This document shows, piece after piece, positions 22,700-48,595 of a DNA stretch of 64,000 nucleotides. Each line of letters starts with the position of its first letter. Position 1 is the stretch's first letter. The stretch is from Cycas panzhihuaensis (lineage: Eukaryota; Cycadophyta), in NCBI GenBank assembly GCA_023213395.1, contig CM041465.1, positions 101,315,741-101,379,740 on the forward strand, read 5' to 3'. Both the position numbers and the translations under genes were made by a program. The notes under the pieces were generated by a model. It was given only the letters and a program-made list of their open reading frames with translations. It had not been told where the DNA came from and searched no databases.

Positions 22700-23196
22700 C
22701 TCACTCATGTGCCTAAGTCTTTGATGCATAACTGAGCTAGATCTTCTACAGTCTTTGATGTTGTAATTGCATGGCTAACATCTATACTACCCACTAAAAT
22801 ATAAAGGTTTCCTTTCTTTAAGGCTTTCATAACAACCAAGGTGTCCTTTGCCACCTTCAAGACTCCTTCATGACCTATGTACTTATAACCACCAGAATCT
22901 AGTTCACCCAAAGAAATTAGATTCCTTTTCAGATTAGGTACATGCCTAACTTTAGTTAATGTTCTTACTATACCATCAAACATTTTAATTCTCATGCTAT
23001 TAATGTCCATTGTCTTACAAGAAACTTCATTTCCCATAAGCACATCACCACCATCAAGAGGTTGGTATGATGAGAACCAACTCTTATGTGGACACATGTG
23101 GTGTGAAGCACCTGAATCTAATAACAAATCATGGTGATAATGGGAAACATTATAACCAACCAAGACATTATCATTTGTACCTTGATTTAACTCCAC
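22700..23196 (-). pseudogene. Protease and pre-integrase region of copia-1
   Basis: A 163-codon open frame on the minus strand. It contains LLLDSGASHHMC (about 23095-23130), the aspartic protease D-S/T-G box followed by the His-Met-Cys typical of copia proteases. Then come VPNLKRNLISLGEL, the usual end of the protease region, and the pre-integrase segment. There the expected LWHQRLGHMS is broken into LCIKDLGT and a shifted frame containing VSEG. It is the longest clean frame left in this element. Copia-2 has the equivalent at 52493-52945, where LWHQRLGHMSERGLKEL is intact. Confidence 0.88.
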
Positions 23197-23229
23197 CTGA
23201 TTAGCCTCCTTGGTAGGATCTTCCTTTTT

Positions 23230-23985
23230 CTAGAACTCCTTCCTTTTGTAGAAATCCTTCTTAAGGTGACCTGTCTTTTTACAGTTCCAACATCTAAGCT
23301 TACTTTTCTTGCCTTTTAACTTTGACCTCAATGTGTCCCTAGAGTTTTGTCTTCTCTTAATTATTCTACCTCTTATTGTCATAGCTTCTAGTGTAGAGGT
23401 TTCAAAACTAGACTTCCTCCTCACTTCTTCCATGAGCAAAGCACTCATAACAGAATCATAGTCTAATTCATCTATAGTGCTAAAACTAATCAATGTGACA
23501 ATATTATCCCAAGATTCTAGTAATGAACATAACAAGGTAATAATCTTGTCCTCATCCTCAATTGTGATATTAATACTAGTCAACTGACAAATAAGAGTAT
23601 TGAAAATATTTAAATAGTTATCAACTTTTGTACCTTCCTTTATTTATAATGAATACAGTTACCTCTTCAAGTAGATTCAGTTCATCATTAATTTGGTCAT
23701 ATATAAGCCTTCCAATTGGGTCTATAATACTGCTATTGTCTACTTCCCTACGATGTTGAATAGAACTTTATCTGCTAAGTACAATCATATTGTGCTAACA
23801 GCCCTTTTATCTAGATCATCCCATTTGTCCTCGTTCATCCTTGTAGGTTTCGTCGATTTACCTATAAGAGCTTTATACAAACCTTATTGTATTAGAACAT
23901 CATACACTTTCAACTTCCATAACTCAAAGTTATTCTTGCCATTGAATTTCTCCACCTCGAACTTTACATTCACTAGTTTTTCCAT
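23230..23985 (-). pseudogene. gag of copia-1
   Basis: Probable start ATG at 23985-23983 (MEKLVNVKFEVEKFNG), about 60 bases after the primer site. It is followed by LWKLKVYDVL and WDDLDKRAVSTICLYLAD, the copia gag (UBN2-type) domain, then LLCSLLESWDNIVTLI. The C-terminal zinc knuckle reads CWNCKKTGHLKKDF. The last ligand of C-x2-C-x4-H-x4-C is Phe (23253-23251) instead of Cys. Several in-frame stops (Q and W positions) lie between 23930 and 23600. When intact it would package element RNA into particles. The missing fourth zinc ligand is likely decay, but it could have been inherited, since copia-2 has lost its gag and cannot be compared. Confidence 0.85.
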
Positions 23986-24043
23986 TTGGTGTAGAAAAAG
24001 CTAACACGAAAACCTTCACAATCTTGCTGCAAAAATAAAAGTG

Positions 24044-24055
24044 GCTCTGATACCA
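24044..24055 (-). other. Primer binding site of copia-1 (initiator tRNA-Met)
   Basis: The minus strand reads TGGTATCAGAGC, two bases after the end of the 5' LTR. It is an exact match to the usual copia primer site complementary to the 3' end of initiator tRNA-Met. Confidence 0.92.
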
Positions 24056-24057
24056 CT

Positions 24058-24673
24058 TGTTAAGAAGATAAGGTCCCAATAACTTGAAACCGCCACCAAA
24101 ATCTAAATTATTTTGCAATTAGTTACAAGAATCAAAACTGAAATTTAACATGTAAATTCTTAAACTGGAGATAATACAATAAAATAAATAAGAAAGCCAA
24201 GCATCACATATACACCTAATATAATATGGTAAAACCCTAGCAGTGTGCTAGGGAAACATCTACATAGGAAAGGTATTAATCTTTATTATTAGATAATGGA
24301 AAAAATATATATAATATATAGCACAATACTCACAGTAACAACAACTAGCTGCCTAACTCCTCATAGTACATCCAATACATCGAACACCATCAACATAATG
24401 AAAAAGCACCCTAAATTGGGCTACATGAGAGAGTCATATAAGGCACAAATCTTGACCATAGAATCTAGGGTATTTTTAGTGAATGACCCTAATTCTCTTT
24501 ACAATTTAATATGCTTTTCAGTGCTAGCTTTTTTAGGGAGAAACCCTACACCTCCCTGGCCAAGAGGGGCTCCTACCCCCCTTGGAACCCCCCATGGAAG
24601 TTTGGGGGGGAAACTGCATTGCCAACCTATCAAAATTTTAGCCTCCAAAATATTGTTGTCACATTATCTAATA
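24058..24673 (-). repeat. 5' LTR of copia-1
   Basis: Sister of 19397-20013. Its plus-strand left end is TGTTAAGAAG and its right end TTATCTAATA, the last CA having changed to TA. Confidence 0.92.
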
Positions 24674-24678
24674 AGTTT
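24674..24678 (+). repeat. Right 5-bp target site duplication of copia-1
   Basis: AGTTT, identical to 19392-19396. The gypsy-A LTR resumes right after it. Confidence 0.9.
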
Positions 24679-25404
24679 TAATGGCTATTTTAGATTTGTT
24701 TCCTGCTACTCATTCTTTGGACAAGTATACTCTTATGAATACTTTTATTTATTTATAAATCTTGTATGCACATCCATCTCTTTGGGCCATTTAAAGGAAG
24801 GAAAACCCTTTCTTTCCCTTGTCAATCCTTCAATACCTCGTGGTTTCCTCTTGGGACACAAGTAGGTGGATCATGGGAATTCCCTAAAAGGGAGAAGAGG
24901 AGTTTATAGCTAGGGTTCCAACCCTCATAGCCACATCCTCCTTGATATCCCCTACCTTTCTTATTTTTCTTATACCATATCCACCCTACACACCAAGAAA
25001 ACCCTTGGGTGAAGGTTTCTATTGGTTGTAGAATTTGTAGCCTCTTACAATGCTTATAACCAACCCTTACATGCATCATTTAGTAGCAGATTTTTAGGTA
25101 AACTTTACTATTTATGAGATTTCTATCATTTTTGTAAATCTTGCAAGGGTTGCAACATTGCAATATTTGCGCTTTTTACAATTTTTATAGCTTTTGGTTC
25201 TTGTAAGCTATATTTCCTTCCTTGTTTGCTTAGAGTTACAAACCCTCTCTTGATTTGTTTACCTAGAGTGCTCGAGCACATAGAGGTGTCTTGTTTGGAG
25301 GATCTAGCCATTCCAAGGCTCTCCTTTCTCATACCCTTTAAACCCCCATTTTTTTTCCAAAAGTGATTGTTTGTGAAAACATCTAAATACATGGTGGGAG
25401 AAAT

Positions 25405-25427
25405 CTATATATATATATATATATATT
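25405..25427. repeat. (TA)n tract expanded in one LTR of gypsy-A
   Basis: About 11 TA units at a place where the 5' LTR (7661-7676) reads an irregular AATATACATATATTAC. The two LTRs were identical at insertion, so the tract grew afterwards or was lost from the other copy. Confidence 0.8.
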
Positions 25428-26872
25428 ACTTCTTTTCTTTAAGGCATTCAACAAGTTTTGGTTTTCCTTTTAGCAAGTACATACACACACACATATATAT
25501 CTATATACATTAGCACATATTTACCATTACTTGTTAGAAAGAGTTGGTTCACAAAGCATCCCCTGGCTACTTCAAGCAAGCGAAGGTTATGGAAGAAGGT
25601 ACATGCATCTCATTTCTATTCATTTCTTTGAAGCTTTTTATTCTTTTTGGTTAAGCATTCCAAGGAAGGTAAGGAAGCCCCACCAACAGTTCCATCCATA
25701 ATGCCAACCACGACTAGGAGCACAAGGTGATCAACGAAGGGAAAGCAATGGAGGGAAGAAGATGCACTTCATCAATCAACTTGATTCCATGTGTTGTCTT
25801 TCCAGTCATTCTTTCCTCCCTTGTCCTTTTCCCTCTTTCCTAAAAAGGAAAAAGTAGATTAAATTCACATATTATTTATAATCATTAGCTTTGCATTCAT
25901 TTGAGAGGAAAGTAAAAGGGGAAGTCATCCATATTTACTTGCTCAACCATTGCATTGGTGTGCATCAACCTCATCCTCTTCTTCCCTATTGTATGAGCAT
26001 GAGAAAGGGATAATTTGGGTTAGTGCACCACTCGTATTGCATCTCTAGGGAAAAGTGTTAAAAGGGGTCCCCTTCCTTGGTTACATCCTACTCTTGTATA
26101 TTCTTTGCATTCACTAGGGTAGGAACTTAAAGGGAACCTAGGCCTTTTGGTAGTCACTTTTTCTCCCATGCATTATTAAAATGGGTGGCATAAGTCATCA
26201 TACTCTATTCCTCTTTTTCACTCCCTTTTCCCTTTCACCTAGTTATTTTATTTATAAAAGTAAAAAAGAGAGAGGGAAAGAAGAGAAAAAAAGAGAGAGT
26301 TTCCTTTCAATTGCATTTACTTAGTGGTAATACTTTGTACCTTTGCATCACCTTTGAACAAGAACTAAGGTATTATCTAAAACTCTTAACACACTTAACC
26401 ACTTATTTATTTTACATAAACCCTAGAGGTCTTCCTTTAAGTAATCCTTGCCAAGGTGCCCCATTCATCTTGAACTTTTTAGGATTTGGTTCCTCCATAC
26501 CAAACCCCTCTCACATTCTTCCACCTACCATTTATCTCTTATCTCATAGGCCCCTTACTTCATTAGGGTTCACCTCCTTTTTTCCCTTCCTTTAGGGAAA
26601 AGTACTTTTGTCCTCTCTCTCCTTCCTCCACCTGTCAAGATAGGCTACTCGACAAACTAGGAACACCTTTGCCTGCCTTAAATCTGAGAAAGTACTTACT
26701 GAAAGGGAGAGTCCTATGCACCATTTGTGGGTCTCTGAACCTGCATTCTGATGCATAGATGCCTTTTGTGGGTGACCTATCCCCTTACCCTCAATGACCT
26801 TTAAGCCCCTGGTTTAGTGATAGTGTAGGCTTGATATCCTTGTGCTTAGTGACCCCCAGAGGCGTGCTTCTA

Positions 26873-28563
26873 GTTGTGAAATGGAGATGTAAAGCCCACT
26901 TATCATAGGGATAGGTGGAATGGATTATGAAATTAGTTAGGTAGGAAGAGGAATAATCATTGAAGTGGGAACCACATATAGGGCTGCTATCAATATGGCT
27001 TAGGTATTTAGAGTTACAAATGAGATTATAGATTACAAAGTAGCCTACTATTATGAGACTACTTATTATTAGGATTAGGAAATAGAAAAGGTTGGACCAA
27101 GGGTGCTCTAAATATGAAACCAACTAAAGCAAGAGCAGTCTCTCTTGTAACTACCTTAAATTGAGCTCTAAAACTGGCTACAGTATCTTATAGGGTGTTC
27201 TAAGTTTGGGATGGATTAGGGACTTACTTGGCCACTTAGGTTTGATCAAAAGAAAAGGATTGAGTTGATGACTTGAAGGCTTATAAAGGGTCTTAGGTCC
27301 AAATAAGTCTAATAACATAAGTAGGTGATCCTATGGGATTATGATAAAAAGGATCCAACTCATAAGGTAAGTAAGTGGAGTCCACTCCCTCTTAATAAGG
27401 CACTTGTGAATCATATAGATCGATCCCTTAGGACTAATCTAAGTCATAGGCTTGGTAGATATCATATGCTTAATAATGGTCTTATAAGGTGTTTTTGGTT
27501 AATAAAGTGATTGGGCCTAAAAAGGTCCCATGGATCACTCATGTGGAAATTAGCCAACCATTGAGGATTATTCAATAAGTGAAGGGTTAGATAGGATTGA
27601 AGAATCTAAATATAACAAAGATAGGCCTCCTAGATGATAAGAAAATTGTCGCATATTAAAGGTAAATGTGAAAGATACAAATTAATCTAAAACTTTGTAT
27701 GAACTAAGACTCTAAAGTTGTAATAAAGATGTGAGGGATCCTTATGCAAATGGGATATGAACTTGCAAGAATATCACCTTAAAGTGAAGAGGTCAAATGA
27801 AGAAAAGAAGAGGAATCAATAATACAATATCAATTGAAACCCTATTAACAAGTCCCTAGTATGGTCATAAGTGAATATTTAGAGCAAGTGAGAGGAAAGG
27901 ATAAGTAACACCACCTGAAAGATGACCGGAAGGACAAGGCAGGGTCTGAGCTAAGAGGGGCATGAGCATATACCTTTTATAAGGGCATTCATGCATCTCT
28001 TGTACACAAGTATAGGAATAAAGGAATAATATATTCTAGGCTAGTTAGGTAATTTACAAGAGTGTGTGACATACCAAAAGAAAAAAAGGGGAAAAGGAGG
28101 GGAAAAGGCATAAAAGAAAGCTAAAAGAAAATCTATCTAATAAAATCAACTGTGCAAGCAAGTAGATGCATGAATAAACAAAAGAATAAACTATAAATTA
28201 ATTGAAAGCTTTGAGATAAAATCTATTTATCTATCAATAAACTATCCTCAAAAGGACCAAATAGCATCCGAAAGATGCCCTTATAATATGAGTGTCATTA
28301 GGGTACATGTGCCTAAATGTCATTGTTTCTATGTGCCTATCCTACTCAACTAATCCCCATAAGAGTTGAACCAACCTACCCTAACTCAACTCTTAAATGA
28401 CCTTAACTTGATGAACTCTATCTAGAAGAAATAAGGAAGAGATTAATAAGAGCAAGAGATTTGAATGAATTAATACTATAGCATAGATCTACTTATGGAT
28501 AAGTTAATGGAGATTCATTAATACTAGTGACCTATCTCATATCTAAAGATGATATTGTAATTT
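26873..28563. other. Unassigned stretch between gypsy-A and gypsy-B1
   Basis: No gene recognised. At 26887-26896 TGTAAAGCCC follows the purine-rich GAAATGGAGA, resembling the gypsy-B polypurine tract and LTR start (TGTAATGCCC at 47184), so a related LTR may begin here. The rest should contain the missing 5' part of gypsy-B1 but shows no gag or protease motif. Confidence 0.4.
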
Positions 28564-30380
<1,817 letters not shown>

Positions 30381-31693
30381 CAATGGTCTGTGGTAAAGAG
30401 GAGCAGCTGAAAGTCTTTGTTCTGTAGTAGTTTCTATAAAGGATTTGTAGAGATGCATGTAAAAATAAGCTAAGAATATGGGAAAATGAAGAGGTCTTTT
30501 GGTTTTATCCCTTACTCACTATAAGTGAACGTTGGGGATCTCAGGGCAGTTCAAACGTGCGGGTGCCACGTGGCATTTCCGTGAAAAAAGCAGAAACTAC
30601 CGCGTGAATTTAAAAAACTTTTTTAAACAGTCGTACCACAGTAAACTTCACGGTACTACGGCAAAGATCACGGCACCACTAGGTTTATAGTGGTATGAGC
30701 CTGAAAATAAAAATAAAGCTAAAACAAGGGTTTGGAGCTAAACAAAGTGTAAATCAAAATGGAGCAATTTGGGAGTTAATACCCAGGTGATGGACAACCA
30801 GTCAGAAAAAGGAACTGGCTCTCAACCAAGGATTCAATTGGACTTGGAAGAGATTGAAACATGAACAGGGCGTCGTCAAAAGATGAACACGACTAGCTAA
30901 GATATCCCGAGGGGCTGTGGAGATGAAGTGGGTGGCTGTGCGCCATATGGGGTGTAGCATTCGCTAAGGAATGCCCCCACTGTGGGTCGTCATAGGCTAA
31001 AAAGCGTGCAGTAAGTACATGCAGAGTGATCAAGTAAGAAGATAATGCAAACATATAAATGGTAGGCAAGCGTACGTCAGGTAATCCATGCTAAGCAATC
31101 TCAGTCAAATAGGAGTGAAGAGAGCAGCAAAAACATATACCTGAGCTTACCTGAGTCGATGCATCTCGAGTCCATTCCTAGTAGCTGGGAAACACTGCCC
31201 ACTTAGTAGTAGAGGCTCACCGCTTGGAAGCGTGGTATGATGGCGAATACTAACAACCAAAAACTATCAGTAGCACATGCATATATATATATATATATAT
31301 ACAAACAAGTATGAACAGCATATGGACCAAGGGTATCGGTGAGTGTCATGGCGAAACGCGTGGACAAGGGAGACAGAGATGAGGATAACATAGGGGCTGC
31401 CTACGCATCATTTAAACATCGACCTACGAGTGAAGGAAGCCAATGAAGGGGATGCCCCCATTGTCGAAGTGCAACGCGTGATACGAAGGCACCCAACAAA
31501 CTAGACAAGCACATCAGACTAAAGGCGACCCGGAGACTCGAGCCTGGTGGCGGGCAAGCCTCAAAGGCAGTCACTAAGAAGAGGGAGGCAATGCTCAAGG
31601 ATGAGGCAGACGAGGCTGTCTGCCTCAGCATTGAGGTCCCGAGGGATATGTTGAATATCAACTGACAAAAAATGGGCCAAGAGAGCCTCTTAG
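30381..31693 (-). repeat. Array unit a: gypsy-A-like 3' end
   Basis: Read on the minus strand, 31691-31600 encodes [18 protein letters not shown] and NAEADSL, the last helix of an archaeal-like RNase H. After a ~400-base spacer containing an internal TA tract (about 31281-31300) comes a purine-rich AAGTGGGCAG, then at 31194 TGTTTCCCAGC, the LTR start also found at 18382 in gypsy-A. LTR-like sequence then runs to 30381, including a GGGATAAAACC TATA-like element (30501-30511). The ~75 bases before the LTR align by eye with 18310-18381 of gypsy-A. Confidence 0.78.
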
Positions 31694-32880
<1,187 letters not shown>

Positions 32881-34139
32881 CAATGGTCTCTAGTGAAGAG
32901 TCGCAGCTGAAAGTCTTTGTTCTGCAGTAGTTTCTATGAAGGATTCTTAGAGATGCATGTAAAAATGAGCTAAGAAGATGGAAAAATGAAGAGGTCTTTT
33001 GGTTTTATCCCCTGCTCACTGTAAGTGAACGTTGGGGATCTCAGGGTAGTTCAAACGCACGGGCGCCACGTGGTAGTTCTGCAAAAAAAGTAGGAACTAC
33101 TACGTGAGTTTAAAAAACTTTTTTAAACAGTCGTACCGTGGTAAACTTCACGGTACCATGGCAAAGATCGCAGCACCACTAGGTTTATAGCAGTACGAGC
33201 CTGAAAATAAAAATAAATCCAAAACAAGGGTTTGGAGCTAAACAAAGTGTAAATCAAGGCTGGAACAACTGGGAGTTAATACCCAGGTGATGGACAAGCA
33301 GTCAGAAAAGGGAACCGGCCCTCAACTAAGGATTCAATCAGACTTGGAAGAGATCAAAACATGAACAGGGCGTCGTCAAGGGCCTGTGGAGATGAAGTGG
33401 GTGGTTGTGCACCATATGGGGTATAGCATTCGCTGAGGAATGCCCCTATTATGGGTCGTCATAGGCTGAAAGGCATGCGGTAAGCACATGTAGAGTGATT
33501 AAGCAAGAAGATAATGCAAACATACAAATAACAGGCAAGCGTACATCAGGTAATCTATGCTAAGCAATCTCAGTCAAACAGGAGTGAGGAGAGTAGTAAA
33601 AACATATACTTGAGCTTACCTGAGTCGATGCATCTCGAGTCCATTCCCAATAGTTGGGAAACACTGCCCCCTTAGTAGCAGAGCCTCACCACTCCGAAGC
33701 GTGGTATGATGGCGAATGCTGACAACCAAAAACCGTCAGTAGCATATGTATATATATATATATATAAACAAGCATGAATAGCATATAGACTAAGGGTGTC
33801 AGTGAGTATCATGGAAGAACGCATGGATAAAGGAGACGAAGACGAGGACAACATAGGGGATACCTACGCATTATCTAAACATCGACCTACGAGTGAAGGA
33901 AGCTAATGAAGGGGATGCCCCCGTTGCCGAAGTGCAACGAGTGATACGAAGGCACCCAACAAACTAGACACGCATATCAAACTAAAGGCGACCAGAGACT
34001 CAAGCACGGGCTGGCCAGGCAAGCCTCAAAGGCAGTCGCTAAGAAGAGGGAGGCGATGCTCAAAGATGAGGTGGACGAGGCTATCTGCCTCAGCATTGAG
34101 GTCCCAAGGGATATGATGAATATCAACTAACGAGAAAGT
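32881..34139 (-). repeat. Array unit b: gypsy-A-like 3' end
   Basis: Same architecture as unit a. The RNase H tail on the minus strand (34135-34070) reads [17 protein letters not shown], one Arg changed to Trp. The purine tract CTAAGGGGGCAG is intact and the LTR begins at 33663 with TGTTTCCCAACT. Relative to unit a it lacks about 25 bases near the RNase H edge and about 40 bases in the middle. Internal TA tract at about 33748-33766. Confidence 0.78.
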
Positions 34140-38569
<4,430 letters not shown>

Positions 38570-39823
38570 CAATGGTCTCTAGTGAAGAGTAGTAGCTGAA
38601 AGTCTTTGTTCTGCAGTAGTTTCTGTGAAGGATTCATAGAAATACATGTAAAAATGAGCTAAGAAGATCAGAAAATGAAGAGGTCTTTTAGTTTTATCCC
38701 CTTCTCACTGTAAGTGAACATTGGGGATCTCAGGGCAGTTCAAACACGTGGGCGCCACGTGGCAGTTCTGTGAAAGAAGCGGGAACTACCACGTGAGTTT
38801 AAAAAACTTTTAAAGCGATCCTCCTGGTTGTAAACTTCAGCATGCGTGGCAGATCACGGCACCACTAGGTTTATAGCAGTACGAGCCTAAAAATAAAAAT
38901 AAAGCTAAACAAAGTATAAATATAGGCTAGATATATATAAGAGTATAATACCATATGATGGACAAGTAGTCGGGAAAAGGACCGCCTCCAACCAAGGATC
39001 TAACCTGGATTGGAAGAGATCTAAACATGAACAAGGTATCATCAAAGGTGAACACTAATCGCTAAGGTATCCAAGGGGCCGTGGAGACTGGCGTGGGTGG
39101 TCAGGCGCCATATGGGGTGTAGCATTCGGCCGAGGAATGCCCCCACCATGCAAGTCACATAGCCTAAAGGTAGCGTAGCACATGAAGAGTGATCAAGCAA
39201 GAAGTATATATGTAAACATATATATGGCGGTGCAAGCGAGCACATCGTAATCCATGCGCAAGCAATCTCACCAAACAGAGGAAGAGAGTAGAAAATATAT
39301 ACCGAAGCCACTCTCGAAATAAATGATTCTCGAGTCCATTCTCGTGAGTCGGGAAACACTTCCGCCTTAGCAGAGACCACCGAAGCGTGGTATGATCACG
39401 ACAACCAAAAATCATCAGTAGCATATGCATATATATATATAAACAAGTATTGAATAGCATATGGACCAAGGGTACCTGCGGAGTGCCGTCAAAGGAACGC
39501 GGGGATAAGTGAGACCAAGACTATGGTCAACATGGGTCACACGATCGCCCAAACATCGACCTACTTGAGTGAATGAAGCCAATGAAGGATGCCTCGCCGT
39601 CGGCGGCAACGAAAGTGACAATGGGCACCCAACAAATTAGACAACCATATCGACGCAAAGGCCACTGCAGACCCTGCACGGGCCGGCTGCAAGCCTCAAA
39701 GGCGTCGCCAAAAGATGGAGGCGACGCTCAATGATGAGGTGATGAGGTTGTCTACCCCAAGATTGAGGTCCTGGCGATATGTCGTCAATATCGCCCGACT
39801 AAAATAATGGCCTAACAGAGCCC

Positions 39824-39827
<4 letters not shown>
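38570..39827 (-). repeat. Array unit d: most diverged gypsy-A-like 3' end
   Basis: Recognisable across its length but with many small deletions and substitutions compared with units a-c. LTR start at 39358 (TGTTTCCCGAC on the minus strand), RNase H tail near 39825-39735 badly damaged. Internal TA tract at about 39428-39440. Its higher divergence suggests it is older or escaped homogenisation. Confidence 0.72.
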
Positions 39828-46417
<6,590 letters not shown>

Positions 46418-47055
46418 GTAAGGATGTATGTGATTGGAATATTCTTCCAAATAGGAAGATTACTTACATTTGGTAGAATTTATTTATAATAATAGCTATC
46501 ATGCATCCTTGAGCATCCATTTGAAACATGGCATAGGCAAAGGTGGAATACACCTTTGAGTTGGGAGAACATAAAGGACAACCATATTATTAGATTAGAT
46601 ATTATAGGGAATGGAAGAATAGGTTGTTAACATAAAAAGGAATTTAAAGGTTGCATAAGATAGGCAAAAAAATTATGTTGATTTTAAAAGGCCAATAAGA
46701 GAATTCAATATTATAGATCATGCCTTTCCATATGTGAAACCAAAGTAATGCTCTTCAAAGCTAGGAAAATATAAGAAACTAATAATAATATACTATGGAC
46801 CATTTAGGATATGGAGAGGATAAGATTAGTTACATAGAGACTTGCATTACCACCTAGTTTACATGTGCATTATGTATTTTATATTTCACTATTAAAGAAA
46901 TATACATATTATGTTAACCACATTATTGATCAATTTATTATTCAAGTAGAACCTAAAGTAGAATTTTATATAGAACCCATATTGGAAGGCAAAGATCTTG
47001 TGAAACAAAGCATTATCATAGATCAAGGTCTAATGAAGGCATCTAAAACATAATA
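46418..47055 (+). pseudogene. Gypsy-B1 pol, right part: integrase C-terminal region and chromodomain-like tail
   Basis: Resumes the element interrupted at 29907. [18 protein letters not shown] (about 46455-46515, one frame) is the typical downstream integrase segment. YGPFRIW (about 46797) and PSLHVHYVFYISLLKKY (about 46850-46915, mixed frames) correspond to the GPF/Y module and the VHNVFHVSLLKKY motif. VEPKVEFYIEPILEGKDL (about 46950-47000) matches the start of the chromodomain region of Tekay/Del-like chromoviruses. Stops and shifts separate the pieces. The catalytic middle of the integrase is not present here. The homologous middle survives in gypsy-B2 at 53481-53650. Confidence 0.88.
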
Positions 47056-47169
47056 AAGCTATATAAGATCTTACACAAGATATAAATAATGATATCCATA
47101 CATTTTTATAGGGCATGCCACATCAAGCATGATGCTTCTTCTAAATAGGAGCAAATAGTTTTCGAAGGT

Positions 47170-47183
47170 GGTAGGGGAGGAGA
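47170..47183 (+). other. Polypurine tract of gypsy-B1
   Basis: GGTAGGGGAGGAGA directly precedes TGTAATGCCC. Confidence 0.7.
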
Positions 47184-48595
47184 TGTAATGCCCTACTTAA
47201 TATCCACCATATATATGATTTAACATAATCATCATTTATTATATATAGGAATAAGTAAAGTAACCCATTAGTTATATGGGATACACATTAATATATTTAT
47301 ATATTCTATAATATGATGGTACATGATATTGAAGGGGAGAGGTCTATGTACTTATGATATATTATGATACTATAGGGAGCCAAGTACCTAAATATTATAA
47401 ATAATATAAATAATAACTTCACCAATAATAAAATTTAGTTGGATTACTAAGGGGAGGGGAAGAAAACAAGGTGGAGGGTAATATGACATAAATAAGAAAG
47501 GAATTTATGAGGGGAGGATGGAAGGAGCAAATTCTAAATGCCATGACCTTATTAATATGGGTTAGTATGTGTAATAACTAAACTCACACCTATGCATATG
47601 TTTATTCCATCTAAAGCTTTCTAGTTCTTATTTTTAAGAAAAATTAATTAGTTATTGGAGCTATTGGAGGGAAATAAACATCTTGCACTCCATATATGAT
47701 TTAGATTCTCATGCATCTAAAGAGAAGGATTCACTGTTAATATTAAGGGCTTCTCCATTATAGGTAACTTTGATATCTATATTCTAGTTTAGTATTAAGC
47801 TATATATATAAGGAGTGTTATGATTTCACTAATATGACTATTATTTTGGTATTGAATATTTTATGAAAGCTCTTTTGGATGGTAAATGAATATGTTGTTA
47901 TATTTCTATGATTAATATATGGGGATTGTTTCCATAGTAAGAAACCATGTGATGTGTAATATATAATGAAGGTTTGGTTTGGGATCATTTGTTAATAGTA
48001 ATTTATATGTGTTATCAAGGATTGGAACCCTCTATCAATAATGAAACATAAGTGCTAAAATGGTCTAAAACCATGTGTGGTGAGATGCCACTAATTTAGT
48101 TGATATTATTAGAGAGAATTTATATTATTACTAGTATTAGCCCCAATGTGTTGACATTATAGGATGCAATATACAATGTGATACCATTAGATGAGTAGCA
48201 TTACACTTTGATTTTGACCAAATAAGTAATCTATTATGATTAATATAAAGTTATCTATCATTATTAGGGAATAATAGACAACATGGTTAAACCAATAAAA
48301 GAATGATATTTGGAATATAATACTATTAAGCCCTAGTTGGTTAAGTTAGAAGATATCTTACAAGCCCAATAGGAGGAAAGATCAAAGAATATTAGTTGCG
48401 TCTTCTTGTTAAAGTAGTCCTAGTGGTACAATTACAACATCATAATATAATTAAGGAATTATATATTATCTATATTAAAAATATTATTATACATAAAAAC
48501 ATAATATATAATCTATAATAAACACATTGACATGAGGTGATTAATGATATAATAATGAGCATATATAAGATAAAGCATGCAATAAACATAAGACA
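47184..48595 (+). repeat. 3' LTR of gypsy-B1
   Basis: Starts TGTAATGCCC after the purine tract and ends AGACA at 48595, about 1.4 kb. It aligns with 59085-60595 over nearly its whole length. Sequence homologous to the gypsy-B internal region begins immediately after it, so it lies directly between the B1 and B2 internal parts. Confidence 0.82.

Larger units (their letters stand above)
19397..24673 (-). mobile_element. Copia-1: Ty1/copia retrotransposon nested in the gypsy-A 3' LTR
   Basis: Structurally complete element of 5277 bases on the minus strand: two LTRs of 616-617 bases with TG/CA-type ends (the right plus-strand end decayed to TA), primer site, gag, protease, integrase, RT, RNase H, polypurine tract, and a perfect AGTTT target duplication. 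Domain order is that of copia. Gag and pol carry many stops, the gag zinc knuckle has lost its last Cys, and the integrase has lost its second Asp. Copia-2 (49259-53475) belongs to the same family, and an LTR fragment at 61892 is a more distant relative. Confidence 0.93.
6626..26872 (+). mobile_element. Gypsy-A: Tat/Retand-like Ty3/gypsy retrotransposon with nested copia-1
   Basis: Composite element on the plus strand: 5' LTR (6626-9149, missing its first ~720 bases), primer site, gag, truncated pol, antisense PMD gene, second RNase H, polypurine tract, and a 3' LTR (18382-19396 continuing at 24674-26872). Without the 5277-bp nested copia-1 it is about 15 kb, with an intact LTR length near 3.2 kb, very long for a plant element. 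The long 3' region with an antisense PMD frame and an additional archaeal-type RNase H places it near the Tat/Retand group. It is dead: many stops, a large gag-pol deletion and a changed integrase Glu. Its terminal target duplication cannot be tested because the left end is truncated. Confidence 0.85.
24674..26872 (+). repeat. 3' LTR of gypsy-A, second part
   Basis: Continues the LTR cut at 19396 and runs collinear with 6923-9149. It ends GCTTCTA at 26872 where the 5' LTR ends GCTTCCA. It contains a TA microsatellite (25405-25427) that the 5' LTR lacks. Frames inside are LTR sequence, not genes. Confidence 0.85.
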
